Below are positions 1 through 11,598 of a DNA stretch of 64,000 nucleotides, one piece after another. The notes beneath the pieces are model-generated. The model worked only from the letters and a program-made list of their open reading frames with translations, was not told the DNA's origin and made no database searches. The position numbers were made by a program, and so were the translations under genes. Every line of letters starts with the position of its first letter. Within the stretch, counting starts at the first letter, position 1. Where the stretch lies: the NCBI RefSeq assembly GCF_000499845.2, contig NC_023754.2, positions 22,260,111 through 22,324,110 of the forward strand, written 5' to 3'. This DNA is from Phaseolus vulgaris. Lineage: Eukaryota > Streptophyta > Magnoliopsida > Fabales > Fabaceae.

Positions 1-529
1 TTTTTTCTATTATAAATATGATTTTTTGAGTAAATAAACAATAAAAAGTTTATGAATATGTCTATAACTAATTTATTACTTGTTTCATATAAACATCATT
101 TCCATGTAAATATAATTTTTCTATATTTTTTTCAACAAATTTTGGTGGTTTATTCTTCTGTTTTAAAAATAAATATATTAATAAGGAAATCGTAATGGAT
201 AAAATAAGATAGGATAATCAAAATCGTCCATTTTTTTCTTTTCTTTAACATGGAGATGATTATAATGATATAGTTTGATCAAGAGGTGTTGGTGTTGTAT
301 GACCGAAGCTTTTGAAGTTTCATCAACTCATTTTTTGAAGTTGGTCTAACTCGGAGTTGTGTTGGAACGTATTATTAATTTGCATTTATGTTGAATTTAT
401 ATTAAATTGATTTATATAAAGTACACTCTTTAAAAAATATACTATACTAATTAAGATTGCATCCACAAATTATGTGTTATTTTTTTTATAAAAAATGTTT
501 TTTTTCTAGTACCCATAATTACAACAATG

Positions 530-572
<43 letters not shown>

Positions 573-1358
573 CTCGAAATGCAATGTAATATAAGATACA
601 CTTAAATAACAAAATTTACATCATCAAATGATTTCAAATCTAAACTCTTTAAATTTACAATTAAAGTTACGTATATACAAATTATAACTTAAACTTTCAT
701 CTATAATTACTAAAATTAAAACAACCAATTTATATTTTTGTGTGTGCACTCCTACATTTTAAACTTTAATAAAAGGTATGTGAGTATAAAATTAACTTTC
801 CTTACCTTTTAATTTAGTTTCTTGTATATCAAGAAAATTATAGTTTCAAGAGATACATTCAATAAGAGAGGTCTTCCCAAATTACCAAAGACACACCTCT
901 TTTTCCTAAGTCCACCATTTAGTCTATTTATTTTCCTTTCAATACTTAACTACTCTTGTTCCAAACCATTTAACAGCTCAAAACCCAAACTCTCCTTACT
1001 AACTACACCACCTACTCAAATGCATACATTATACAAAACATATAATCACATAAGTTAAGATTCGCCATAATTAAAATGTAATTATAACTTTTTTTTACAG
1101 AACTATAGTAACACACAAAAATTTGTTACAAATTATACGTTCTATTTTGTTATATAATTTATTAATTTCTATTTATATACATTTTAACAAACGAATTAGA
1201 AAATAAAACCTTTTTCGATTGTCACATGAATTTGTTAACTATGCCACGCCCTGTAATTATGGTGATTGATTATGTTTCCATTTATACGTGTTATTATGTT
1301 GATTGAGATTTTCGTTTTGTGGACACATTCCGAACTGGACCTGGATCTACATGGGTAT
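1..1358. other. AT-rich intergenic sequence, no gene seen
   Basis: The segment is strongly AT-rich. Its only open frame of any length, at 822-1058, is low-complexity, opens on a non-ATG codon and resembles no family I know. Apart from the TA microsatellite listed separately I see no RNA gene or repeat that I can name. Confidence 0.6.
533..570. repeat. (AT)n microsatellite
   Basis: About 19 uninterrupted AT dinucleotides. Such tracts in plants are usually length-polymorphic. Confidence 0.95.
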
Positions 1359-1753
1359 GACGGTTTCTTACTGTATCTTTATATGTTTTTTTCTTATTTT
1401 CATAAATTTTATATTTTAAAAAATGTTCTTATGTAATATTTCAGTTCAATAATTAGTTTCAAATTACATAATTTCTAAGTATTTTTTCAGATCCATTAGT
1501 TTTTAGATTATACAATCTATAAATCTTTCTAACTTCTGCATTATTTAATTTATAAACATATTTTTAAATACGTGTCCGGATTACATAACCCAGAAGGTAT
1601 TATCAAATACAGATTTCTGGATTATATAATGAGACTATTTTGGATTATATAATCTGAAATATGGGAGTGGAGGAAGAAGGATAAAATATATTTTCATGTT
1701 TTGCAAGAAGTTTCAGAAAAGAAAAACATATAGAGGTGCAGGAAGAAATAGTC
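1359..1753. mobile_element. Small Mutator-like MITE upstream of the first CAS gene
   Basis: The left end reads GACGGTTTCTTACTGTATCT. The right end, reverse-complemented, reads GACTATTTCTTCCTGCACCT, so the two form an imperfect terminal inverted repeat that continues to the shared TATATG. The flanking 9-mers CATGGGTAT (1350-1358) and GTTGGGTAT (1754-1762) agree at 7 of 9 positions, as expected for an old Mutator-type target duplication. The inside holds CCGGATTACATAA-like and TGGATTATATAATC-like motifs, also found in the large element at 6567-12272 and in the element at 49262-49542. There is no coding capacity. It lies about 730 bp upstream of the CAS start codon. Confidence 0.75.
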
Positions 1754-2481
1754 GTTGGGTATTCATTAGTCATACGGTCCATCACAAGGAAATGCCCAAA
1801 AGCCAGGTTTGGAGATTTCGTTTAATATTACTGTTTAGGATTGGGCTGGTTTTGATTTATAACTTTTGTTTTGGGTTTTTTACGTTCACACCGTCATTCA
1901 TAAATACATTCTTTTATGACTGAAATTTCGTGCTTACAAACAAACAAAAACTTCAAATAAAAAAGATAAAAAAATTTATTTATTTTAGATTTTTATTTAA
2001 GTAGAAAATAAATTATTTTAGGATTTTAAGCAACTTAAATTTTAAATAAAATATTATATTTAAAAATTTTAATTATTTCAGATTTTTATTTAAATAGTAG
2101 TTTAAATACGGATTACCTGATCCGAACCTAACACTCAATTTAAAAATAAGTATCCCTCAAATACGTTACGATGTTGCTAAAGATCAACCTTACCTCCACC
2201 ACCACGTTCAGCCAGCAAAAGCCAACACGCTGCCATGGACCTTCTACGTTTGAAATAAAACTCGTAAGAATAATTTTGGAATTCAAAAAACAATGGGTGT
2301 GGAGGTTCGAATTGATGCGGTGCAAGAAGAAAAAACCATGTATTGGTAACGTTTGGTTTTTGGACTTTTAGTAGTGCAGCAAATGAAAAATGAAAATTTT
2401 TAAGCGTGTTCAAAACTTGAAAAATCTCACTTTCCCTCTCCAAATAGAAACACTCAAAACCTCTCACAAAGTGTTGTGGCA
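1754..2481 (+). promoter_or_regulatory. Upstream region and 5' leader of the first CAS copy
   Basis: No gene is visible here. The last 80 or so bases resemble the leader of the second CAS copy: the stretch around 2448-2478 (ACTCAAAACCTCTCACAAAG, then TGTTGTGG) recurs at 17031-17058. Further upstream the two copies no longer align by eye. TGGGCT-type motifs occur near 1840 but are some 640 bp from the start codon. I see no convincing TATA box. Confidence 0.45.
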
Positions 2482-5379
2482 ATGGAGTGGAACCCTCAGA
2501 CACTGCAATTTCTATCGGAATGCTTCCTCCAAACGCTTGCTCCGGCACCCGAGCCCCGCCGCCGCGCCGAAACGTCCCTCGCCGACGCCGCCGACCGCCC
2601 CAACTACGGCCTCGTGGTCCTCCGCCTGGTCGCAGAGCCCTCCGTGGACGACCAGATCAGGCAAGCTGCCGCCGTGAACTTCAAGAACCACCTCCGCACG
2701 CGATGGTCCTCCGAGGCTCCCATAGACCCATCGGAGAAGGAGCACATAAAGTCCCTGATCGTTCCACTCATGCTCTCCGCTACCGCTACCCGTAAGATTC
2801 AGAGTCAGCTCAGCGAAGCCCTCGCCGTTATCGGTAAGCACGATTTCCCCAAGGCGTGGCCTGCGCTTCTTCCCGAACTCGTTTCCAATCTAAAAAACGC
2901 GTCACAGGAGTCCGATTATGCTTCCGTTAACGGCATTCTCGGCACCGCCGATTCCATTTTTAACAAATTCCGTTTCGTTTATAAAACCAATGATCTTCTC
3001 CTCGATTTGAAGTATTGCCTCGATAATTTTGCTGCGCCTTTGCTTGAGGTTTTCCTCAAAACGGCGTCGTTGATCGACGCCAGTGTCAATTCCGGCGCGA
3101 ACCTGCGCCCGCTCTTCGAGTCACAGAGTCTGTGCTGTAGCATTTTTTACTCGTTGAATTTTCAGGAGCTCCCTGAGTTCTTTGAGGATCACATGAAGGA
3201 GTGGATGGGTGAGTTTCGGAAATATCTCACCACCACTTATCCTGCTCTCGAGGGAAGTGGTGGCGATGGTCTTGCTGTTGTCGATGAGCTTAGGGCCAAG
3301 GTCTGTGAGAATATTAATCTGTACATGGAAAAGAATGAAGAGGAATTTCAGGGTTATTTGAATGATTTTGCTCTTGCTGTGTGGACTTTGCTGGGGAATG
3401 TGTCTCAGTCTTCTAACCGGGATCAGCTGGCCATTACCGCGATCAAGTTTTTGACCACGGTCAGTACTAGTGTTCACCATAACTTGTTTGCGAGTGAAGG
3501 GGTTGTGCCCCAGATATGTCAGGGAATTGTGATTCCCAATGTGAAGTTGAGGGAAGACGATGAGGAGCTTTTTGAGATGAATTATATAGAGTTTATTAGA
3601 AGGGATATGGAAGGTAGTGATCTTGATACTAGGAGGAGGATTGCCTGTGAGCTTCTCAAGGGAATTGCTGCGCATTATGGGGATGTTGTAAGGAACATTG
3701 TCTCTTCGCAGATACAGAGTTTGTTGAGTTCATTTGCTGCCAATCCTGTGATTAATTGGAAGGACAAGGATTGTGCCATACACTTGGTTGTTTCTCTCGC
3801 TATCAAGAAGGCTGGAACTAGTTACGTCTCCACTGAGCTTGTTGACGTTCAGAGCTTTTTTGAATCCGTCATTGTCCCTGAGCTGCAGAGTCCCGATGTG
3901 AATGGGCATCCCATGCTTAAGGCAGGTGCACTCAAGTTTTTTACTATGTTCCGGAGTCAAATATCGAAGTCCGTGGCATTGAAGTTTTTCCCAGATTTGG
4001 TTCGGTTCCTTGCTTCGGAATCAAATGTTGTACATTCTTACGCTGCAAGTTGTATTGAGAAATTGTTGTTGATAAAGGATGAGGTGAGTGGGCCACGCTA
4101 TACTTCAGCAGACATCAATCCGATCTTCCCGGTGCTGATGAACAATCTTTTCAGCGCCTTAAAGCACCAAGAGTCTGAGGAGAATCAATATGTGATGAAA
4201 TGCATTATGAGGGTTCTTGGGGTTGCTGATCTTTCTGCAGATGTTGCTCGAGTTTGCATTGAGGGGTTGACCTTTATTCTTGGCGAAGTTTGCCGAAATC
4301 CTAAAAATCCCGTTTTCAACCATTATCTCTTTGAGTCTGTCGCTATTCTTGTGAAGCGGGGCTGTGAGAAGGGTTTGTCTGTATCTGTTTTTGAGGCAAG
4401 CCTTTTCCCTAAGCTGGAAATAATTTTGACCAATGATGTAACCGAGTTTTTTCCATACACATTTCAGTTGCTTGCTCAGCTTGTTGAGCTAAACAAGTCA
4501 CCCATTCCGCCCATTTATTTGCATATATTTGTGATTCTTTTGTCGCCTGATTCTTGGAAAAGAGCGGCAAATGTCCCTGCACTTGTGCGTCTACTCCAGG
4601 CCTTCCTTCAAAAGGCACCGAATGAGATCAACCAAGGGGATAGACTGACCAAGGTGCTTGGCATATTTGACACACTTATACAATCTTCTAGCACATCTGA
4701 TCAAGGATTTTATGTACTCAACACCGTCATTGAGAGTCTTGACTACGGTGTTATTAAACCTTATATTTCTCATATCTGGGCTGCTCTTTTCAGGGAGCTC
4801 CAAAGAAGACGAACAGTAAAACTCATAAAGTCTCTTCTGATATTTATTTCACTTTTTCTGATTAAACACGGGTGTTCAAACCTTGTTGATACTATGAACG
4901 GTGTGCAGCCAGATATTTTTAATGTGATTTTGAATCAATTTTGGATACCTAATCTTAAGCTGATTACGGGAGCCATCGAGCTTAAGTTGGCTGCTGTTGC
5001 CTCAACCAGACTCATCTGTGAAACTCCAATTCTTTTGGATCCTGCTTCTGCTGAATCCTGGGGTAAGATGGTGGACAGCATTGTCACTCTTCTTTCACGG
5101 CCAGAACAGGAAAGGGCTGACGAGGAACCTGACGTGCCAGATATTTCAGAAAATGTTGGTTACACTGCTGCATTTGTTCGTCTTTACAATGCTGGGAGGA
5201 AAGAAGAAGATCCACTAAAAGATATAAGAGATCCGAAAGAATTTTTTGTTGCTTCGTTGTCTCGGCTGTCGACACTTTCTCCTGGAAGATACCCGAAGGT
5301 TATCAATGAAATGGTAGATCCGGAAAATCAAGCTGCATTACTCCAGCTCTGCAATAGCTTAAATCTCACAATTGTTTAA
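2482..5379 (+). CDS. XPO2: Exportin-2 (CAS/CSE1), importin-alpha re-exporter, copy 1
   Basis: A single intronless frame of 965 codons. CAS/CSE1 proteins bind importin-alpha together with RanGTP in the nucleus and return it to the cytoplasm after cargo import. The N-terminus carries an importin-beta-type domain (about residues 27-100, with [17 protein letters not shown] near 59-75). The central Cse1 HEAT-repeat region (about 155-520) and C-terminal CAS region (about 525-960) follow, and the length fits the family. The start is the ATG at 2482, which begins MEWNPQTL; the codons just upstream are GTG and GCA, not plausible plant starts. It differs from copy 2 by about 29 residues and by a two-residue insertion (SATATRK against SATRK). 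The stretch 3001-3669 is identical at DNA level to copy 2. No inactivating change is visible, so both copies look functional. Confidence 0.96.
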   Translation: MEWNPQTLQFLSECFLQTLAPAPEPRRRAETSLADAADRPNYGLVVLRLVAEPSVDDQIRQAAAVNFKNHLRTRWSSEAPIDPSEKEHIKSLIVPLMLSATATRKIQSQLSEALAVIGKHDFPKAWPALLPELVSNLKNASQESDYASVNGILGTADSIFNKFRFVYKTNDLLLDLKYCLDNFAAPLLEVFLKTASLIDASVNSGANLRPLFESQSLCCSIFYSLNFQELPEFFEDHMKEWMGEFRKYLTTTYPALEGSGGDGLAVVDELRAKVCENINLYMEKNEEEFQGYLNDFALAVWTLLGNVSQSSNRDQLAITAIKFLTTVSTSVHHNLFASEGVVPQICQGIVIPNVKLREDDEELFEMNYIEFIRRDMEGSDLDTRRRIACELLKGIAAHYGDVVRNIVSSQIQSLLSSFAANPVINWKDKDCAIHLVVSLAIKKAGTSYVSTELVDVQSFFESVIVPELQSPDVNGHPMLKAGALKFFTMFRSQISKSVALKFFPDLVRFLASESNVVHSYAASCIEKLLLIKDEVSGPRYTSADINPIFPVLMNNLFSALKHQESEENQYVMKCIMRVLGVADLSADVARVCIEGLTFILGEVCRNPKNPVFNHYLFESVAILVKRGCEKGLSVSVFEASLFPKLEIILTNDVTEFFPYTFQLLAQLVELNKSPIPPIYLHIFVILLSPDSWKRAANVPALVRLLQAFLQKAPNEINQGDRLTKVLGIFDTLIQSSSTSDQGFYVLNTVIESLDYGVIKPYISHIWAALFRELQRRRTVKLIKSLLIFISLFLIKHGCSNLVDTMNGVQPDIFNVILNQFWIPNLKLITGAIELKLAAVASTRLICETPILLDPASAESWGKMVDSIVTLLSRPEQERADEEPDVPDISENVGYTAAFVRLYNAGRKEEDPLKDIRDPKEFFVASLSRLSTLSPGRYPKVINEMVDPENQAALLQLCNSLNLTIV

Positions 5380-6123
5380 GTACTTGACACACCATCTTGC
5401 TTGCTTGGTTTGCTCTCGATGAGGTTTCCTTTCGGTTAGAATTTGAAATATTGAAAGCCAATGACATATTGAAGTTTGCAAATATTTGTGTGACTATGTA
5501 TGAAAGTGGTATACTTTTGCTATGGTTTCTTTATTTTGGGTGGAGTTTTGGTAGTCAGCTACTGTTGTAAGAATGCATGTGTTTTTTGCTGAATGGTGCG
5601 GGGAGCAATTTTTTCCGTTGCAAATTGCCCTTTCATTGTTCTAACTTGCTAGGCGTTGAAATTTGTTTCAACGGGACATGTATTTTGGGTGGAGTTTTGG
5701 TAGTCAGCTACTGTTGTAAGAATGCATGTGTTTTTTGCTGACTGGTGCGGGGAGCAATTTTTTCCGTTGCAAATTGCCCTTTCATTGTTCTAACTGGCTA
5801 GGCGTTGAAATTTGTTTCAACGGGACATGTATATGCTTTGTGTGTGTTGTCAGAGGTGAAACATATTTTTAAGTTTTAATTTACTTTCATGCTACATGAA
5901 TGGTGGCTGGTATTGTCTGTATCTTGTAAGCGAGCCGCACCATTCACTAAATTTTCAGTCCTATTCATTTTGGACGTCAAGTTTCGTATTTTTCTGGCGA
6001 CGTTTATGGGTTATACCAAGTTATCAATGCATTCATTCGGCCCATGATGGTCAAAAAATGTGGCTTCCTTGTACAGTTCCAGCCTGAATTCATGAGTTCT
6101 AAAGAGTGTTTCTAAGTGCAATG
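5380..6123 (+). other. 3' UTR and 3' flank of CAS copy 1
   Basis: No gene is present. Segments resemble the 3' flank of copy 2: the stretch near 5438 (TAGAATTTGAAATATTGAAA) matches sequence near 20024 and 20491, and 6050-6123 matches about 21320-21381. This shows that the duplicated block extended well past the coding sequence. The homology stops exactly where the hAT element begins (6124) and resumes at 12451. Confidence 0.7.
5532..5829. repeat. 149-bp tandem duplication in the CAS copy 1 3' flank
   Basis: The unit 5532-5680 is repeated head to tail at 5681-5829 with very few differences, for example CTGAATGG against CTGACTGG and CTTGCTAGG against CTGGCTAGG. Both begin TATTTTGGGTGGAG and end ACGGGACATG. 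The corresponding place after copy 2 has one diverged unit, so the duplication postdates the gene duplication or was lost there. Confidence 0.93.
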
Positions 6124-6730
6124 CAATGTTGTTAAACTTGTAGCTCGAAAGAGGATAGGGTATGAAAACTTGTAATCTGAGGATCATAACTCAACTTGAA
6201 AGACTTGCTATTCGAATTTTTACAACATAATTAAAATAATTATAAATAGATTTATAATTCATAAAATGGTCCAATTACATAAAATAATTAAATATAGATT
6301 ATAATTCATAAAATTGTCTAAATACATAGCATAATTAAAAAAAGTAAATTCAAGATAATGTTTAATACAGATAAACTATTTAGTTGTCATGAGAAATGGA
6401 GTAGTGGCGGAGGCAGTGCAAGCGTGATGGTGCGAGCAGTGGCGTGAGTGGCAGTGCAATCGGAGACATGAGTGGTGGTGAAAACAGAGTTGCGAGTTGC
6501 ATAGGGGTGCTGAAATTTGGATGTTCAAATTAGGAAATTAGGGTTTCTGATTTTATTTAAATTGGCGACAGCTTCTTCCTGCACCTTCTCCCACCCTCAT
6601 ACTAAAAGTACATTTACTAATATACCCCTCAGTAAAAATATTAAAAAATTAAAAATAATAGTTTAATATACTTTTAACCTACCTAATCTTTACTTTCACT
6701 TGTGCGTTTTCTCTCTGCAGCGGCGCCGCT

Positions 6731-6804
6731 CCACACCTCCATTCTCAGATTTTTTCTCTTCATCTCTCCACACCTCCATTGGAAGATTTTTTCTCTTCAT
6801 CTCT
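6731..6804. repeat. 37-bp tandem duplication in the MULE left end
   Basis: The units 6731-6767 and 6768-6804 both begin CCACACCTCCATT and end TTTTTTCTCTTCATCTCT. They lie between the left terminus and the subterminal array, in the likely promoter or leader of the plant-mobile-domain gene. Confidence 0.85.
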
Positions 6805-6920
6805 CTTCATCTCTCTAAACTCCACATTCTCTAGCACTCACACATCCAAAGTGTCCTCTTCACAGGTTAGTAAGTTGAATTTTCCAGATTTTTCATTGCT
6901 TTTGAACCTGTTGCTGCTGT

Positions 6921-7316
6921 GTAATCCGTTTGTAGTGTAATCCGGTACGCTAGGCACCGAATTATGTAATCCGGTACGCTAGGCACCGGATTATGTAATC
7001 CGGTATAGTTGTTTATGTAAAGTAATATCGGATTACATAATCCGGTATAGGTTATTTTAGTAATCCGGTACTGTGTGCATTTTTCATAATAGGCACCGGA
7101 TTATGTAATAATCCGGTATAGTTGTGAATGGAAAGTAATACCGGATTACTTAATCCGGTTTAGTTTATTTTAGTAATTCCGAATTAGGTAATCCGGTTTA
7201 GGTGTTTTAGTAATTCTGGATTACCTAATCCGGTTTAGGTTTAATTGTGTGTGTTTCGGATTATGTAATTCGGTTTAGGTTTACATTGTGTGTGTTTCGG
7301 ATTATGTAATCCGGTA
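6921..7316. repeat. Left subterminal array of TAATCCGG/CCGGATTA motifs
   Basis: More than a dozen copies of TAATCCGG, CCGGATTA or one-base variants occur in both orientations over 400 bp, often paired as palindromes such as CCGGATTACATAATCCGG (7023 region). A matching array lies inside the right end at 11599-11950. Repeated subterminal motifs in DNA transposons commonly bind the transposase; that role here is inference. Confidence 0.85.
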
Positions 7317-7477
7317 ATATTCTTACAAAGTTTGCATTTTTGTGTTTTTGTTATATATTTAGTTTACAACCCACTTGTTAAAAACTATTTTTAAATTTTA
7401 TATTATGTACACAAATTCATGATTATATTATTTATTATTTGTAAATAATTGAAATTTAAATTGTGTTGTGGATAGAT

Positions 7478-9144
7478 ATGGCTAAAACTAGAGGTGGTGG
7501 ATCTCAAGATCATGATCGCAGAAGACCGACGACATCCGTCCGTAGAAGAGACCGAGGTGGTGTCGAGGAAAGGATTGATGATGATGTTCATATTGATAAT
7601 GACAATGAACAAGAATTACAGAATGATGACCAAGTAGAGCACGGAGAAGGGTTTCCTGGAGGACCTTCTGATATGTCTTTACTGGTCAATTTTGCTGACC
7701 ATGTTGTTGTTAAGCTTTGGGAGGGTGAGGTAAGAACGAAAAAACCTTCAATTAAATTATCTTTATTAATTATTGTTTAAATTTATTTAATTATATTTAA
7801 TATATACAACATTTATATTAGGATCGGGGAGAACTTAAATTGGTATCTCACGGTAGGAAATTACGTAAATTTGGGATGCCTCATGCTAATATTGAGCTAC
7901 TTGTACAAAATTCCGGATTGTTTAGTTTGTGCAATATAAGTTATGAAGTGGGTGACAAGGGATTGATTTCAGCCTTTGTCGAAAGGTGGCATCGGGAGAC
8001 AAACTCCTTCCACCTTCCCGTAGGTGAGATGACCATCACACTTGATGATGTGTCATCTCTTTTACACCTCCCCATTTTGGGTCAATTCCCAACATATGTG
8101 CCCTTAGAGTACAACGGAGCTGCAACAATTTTAGCTGAGTTACTAGGGGTGGATGAGACTCGGGGGAAGGCTGAGATGAGGCAGTGTCGAGGCGTCCACG
8201 TACGATTGAGTTGGCTTCGAGATATATATGAGGAATGTTGCGCTCAAGAGGCTTGGGAGTGTGCTGCCAGGGCTTACTTGTTGCATCTGCTTGGATGCAC
8301 TATTTTTGCAGATAAAAGTGCCACCTCTGTATCTATATCGTACTTATTGTTATTCAACAATCTACATATGTGTCATGGATATGCATGGGGAGCAGCAACA
8401 CTTACATATCTATATGAGCAGTTGGGGGATGCATCTTATTTTAACACAAAGCAGTTGGCCAGTTATGCGACACTGATTCAGGTATGAAACCATACAAATA
8501 ATTAACAATCACATGTTACATTCCATAATGTTTTGTATTAAATATTTTATAATTAATATGATTGAATTACGTAGGCATGGATTTATGAGCACTTCTCGGG
8601 CATGGGAAGAAGGGATATTAATCCCTCATATGACGATGTACACCCGCGGGCAGCACGGTATATTGTTGCCCATCAGATTTGCGCAGTTGGTGATGTGCGG
8701 GCGCAGTTGGATGGGGTCACACACGATGACATCATCTGGACTCCGTATGAGGACCATAGATTGAGCAGACCATTTGAGACCATCTATTTATTCTCAGGTC
8801 ACTTGCGATTGGGCAGCTTATCACATAAACATATGCCCGAGCGTGTTTTGCGCCAATTTGGGTACGAGCAGAGCATTCCATCATCACCGATGGCGGCTGA
8901 GGCTCCTAGTGCACATGTCATTGATCAAAGGTGGTTGCAGTTTGATCACCACGTGGTGACAGGTTTGAGAGTTGCTTCTAGTCCATCTGCATGTGTTCCT
9001 GAGTACATGTCTTGGTTTAGGACGGTATCACACCCATACATTCGCAGAGGTGAACTTGGAGATCGACCCAGTGTTGTACCACGTCGTCGCCTTCGTAGTC
9101 CAAATGTTGAGCATGCAGGTCATCCACTAGTAAGGACCTCTTGA
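7478..9144 (+). CDS. Plant mobile domain (PMD) protein of the MULE, C-terminus truncated
   Basis: Three exons fit GT-AG rules and keep frame: 7478-7729, 7822-8481 and 8575-9144 (84, 220 and 190 codons). The N-terminus is basic then acidic (MAKTRGGG, RRRDRGG, DDDVHIDND). Exon 2 holds the signature of the aminotransferase-like plant mobile domain: WHRETNSFHLPVGEMTITL, then DDVSSLLHLPILG, about 55 residues into that exon. Such domains occur in plant transposons and in the host proteins MAIN and MAIL1; in databases they are often mislabelled as phosphatase 7 long form homologs. The last few codons (around 9117-9144) read through the antisense of the OTU frame, so the original C-terminus seems to be missing. 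A possible donor, GTAAGG at 9130, could lead to another exon instead. The function within the transposon is unknown. Confidence 0.75.
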
Positions 9145-9346
9145 TATCTTCTACTCGTTGATGACCACCTAACAATGTTGCGTATTCTTCACGCCACTGA
9201 GATATTTCTTTGAATAAATCCATTCTGATGAGTGGCCATGACTCTTCACCCATCCCCAACAATGAGGCAATAGCACGAAACCCACAATGTCCATCAGCTT
9301 TAACATCTATTATATCCAAAATATAAGGGTGACATTTCGGATGAAA
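9017..9346 (-). pseudogene. OTU-like cysteine protease domain fused to the MULE transposase, truncated
   Basis: Directly after the stop at 9347-9349 the minus-strand frame continues in phase as FHPKCHPYILDIIDV and then ADGHCGFRAIASLLG, the Asp-x-x-Cys box of OTU-family cysteine proteases, followed by a W-P-LIR-DL segment usual for these transposon OTU domains. The expected distal catalytic His region is absent. After SLLVDDL (about 9117) the frame only reads the antisense of the plant-mobile-domain gene until 9017. The domain therefore probably formed the C-terminal part of one transposase-OTU polyprotein and has lost its 3' end. Confidence 0.7.
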
Positions 9347-11502
9347 TTAATCAAGCATGGGAATTGCATTGGTGTTGGTCATCACCTTAACCTTTCCCTT
9401 ACAAGTCTTCAAAGATGATGAACTATCATTTACAAAATGGATGCGATCTACATGCTCAAAATATGAAGGGGTGCGTTTTGTAGACCTCTGAAATTTATTT
9501 CCTTGACTCTTTTGAGATCCTTTTGTCTTAACTACATTAAGTGGTGCGCATAATGTTGTCATGTCCGGATAGGCAATTTCACGCAACTTGTTTTTGATTG
9601 TCACTTTGCCACAAATATCAACCTCGTTGAACCGGGATAGAATCACATCCCATTCATGTTGAATTGACAACCGAGATGATGAATCACATTCAGATAAACC
9701 TGAAAAACTCAGTCTCGTCCACATAACATGAACTTCATTAAGAGGAATCACACCCATAGCATACCTGGCTAACTGACAAGCACATGGTAATCCGTGAGTC
9801 TGTCTGAGTACACATCCACATCGTTCACTATCAAACCCCACATCATTGACCCGATCAAACTCTTCAGCAATGAGAATTAAAGCATGTTTAGATATAGAGC
9901 CAACCAACATTTTATACAATTGCACATTGAATGTGTGTCCTATCACATGTAGACTCATTTGAAATGATGCCTTAATCTCGTTATGTTGAAGTATAATAAC
10001 ATGTTTGATAGCATCCCAACACGAGCACAGGTCTCCCATGCTATTTTGTAATATTCGTTTCAAAGACCAATGAGCTGATTCAACCCTGTATAGTATAAAA
10101 CATAATAAAACAATTACACATTATACACGTTCTAAACAAAGTAAAAGTATTCATATACCTGTTTGATGTTGTATTTCCCAAATGCATTAACAAATTTGTC
10201 CAACACTTGACAAACTTTTCTTTGTGCGGAATAATCCAAGTGTTCTTCACATATTCAAAAAGTAATGGCCACGGTGAACAAATAGTTTCAAAATTTTTCA
10301 CAAACTCATCAAATTTACCAATCTCTGTACAGTCAATGATAGTCTTCCATGAATCCATCACAACTTCCCAAGCCTCGACAGAATCTACCAACATTTTACA
10401 CTTTGATTTAACATTCTTATTGATGTGAAACCGACAAAGAAGATTTCTTGTTTTAGGAAACACAATATTGATGGTATTCATCAAAGCAAGATCTCTATCA
10501 CAAACAATGACTTCAGGCCCCACATGCGATGTCAAAAGTGACCCTCTAAATTTTTGTAATGCCCATATGAAGTTCTTTTCTTTCTCGCTAGATAAGAATG
10601 CAAAACCAGCAGAAAAGGACAAACTTGTACAAGTTACACCAACAATCTCAAGCAAAGGCAGTCGATATTTGTTTGTTTTGTAAGTTGTATCCATTAAGAA
10701 TACAATGTTAAATGCATTCAAGAGTTTCACAGCATCAGGATGAGTCCAAAAAATATCACTAACAATATTTGAAGACTCATGACACGTACTCCAGTGAAGA
10801 TAGTTGTCACGGTCTAACAACATCATTAACTGTTGTAATTCAGTTCTTGGTCCTCTAACTGATCTCTTGTACGAGTATCTTGCATTGTATATTTGCTTTA
10901 TTGTTGTCATATTATCCTCATTATTCTCCTTCAAAGTACGTAGAATGTTACCTGGCTTAACCATGCTTTTAGTCATATCAACAAGCATTGAATGTTCATT
11001 CGTTTTTAATCTGCCTGCATATGGATGACCAACTAAGGTATCATACAAATCATGATTATGAGTACCACATATTACCTTAAGTACCCAACCTTGACCCTTT
11101 CCAACAGGTTTACCTCGCAATTTAAAGGGACATTCACATTTTCGAGTACCAGTTACACTAACCTCCAAACCATCTTTATACTTTTTGTAACTACCCCCCT
11201 TTCACAGCCTAACAAGACATATGTCTTTCTCCCTTGCTTACCATTTGCTATGTCAGACCTAATAATGACAATAACAAAACCAAGTCCATAACCAACCCTA
11301 CGGACCCATTCAAGTAAGTCTTCTCGCGAAGGAAACACCTACACAAAGTTATTCTAACAATATTACAAAATCACTTCTTCAAATTATAATGCAATAAACA
11401 TAAATGAAATGAAATTTTATTCACCTCATCTGTTGTAAAATGGATACCATAGTCCCCTTCAAACAATCCATGTTGATGCACACAATTCATTAATTCTTCC
11501 AT
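9347..11502 (-). pseudogene. MULE (MuDR-family) transposase with frameshift and nonsense codon
   Basis: Minus-strand exons are 11502-11425 (begins MEELMNCVHQHG), 11338-10159 and 10085-9347, all with GT-AG borders. In order I see a FAR1/MuDR-like N-terminal zinc-binding region (CECPFKLRG then CGTHNHDL), the MULE DDE core (FLMDTTYKTN and VIVCDRDLALM carry the two aspartates; CRFHINKNVK follows) and a SWIM-type zinc finger (CGCVLRQTHGLPCACQLA). Two lesions are visible. A run of six C at 11194-11199 (G on this strand) breaks the frame: one more G would join CERGG to SYKKYKDG. The TAA at 9347-9349 separates MLD from the OTU domain in the same frame, where a Gln codon CAA is the likely ancestor. 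DNA transposase in origin; inactive in this copy. Confidence 0.82.
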
Positions 11503-11598
11503 ACTTACACCTTCATTCATAAAACATAAATTTTAATTTTATTATAATTTGCATAAATTCCCATATGCAAAACAAAAATAGTAATTGACAACGTGACT

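Noticed and set aside
3121..3675. A 184-codon antisense frame inside CAS copy 1, with an identical one at 17693-18247
   Set aside because: It is a shadow of the CAS coding frame. The antisense frames are identical only because the DNA is identical there (the likely conversion tract).
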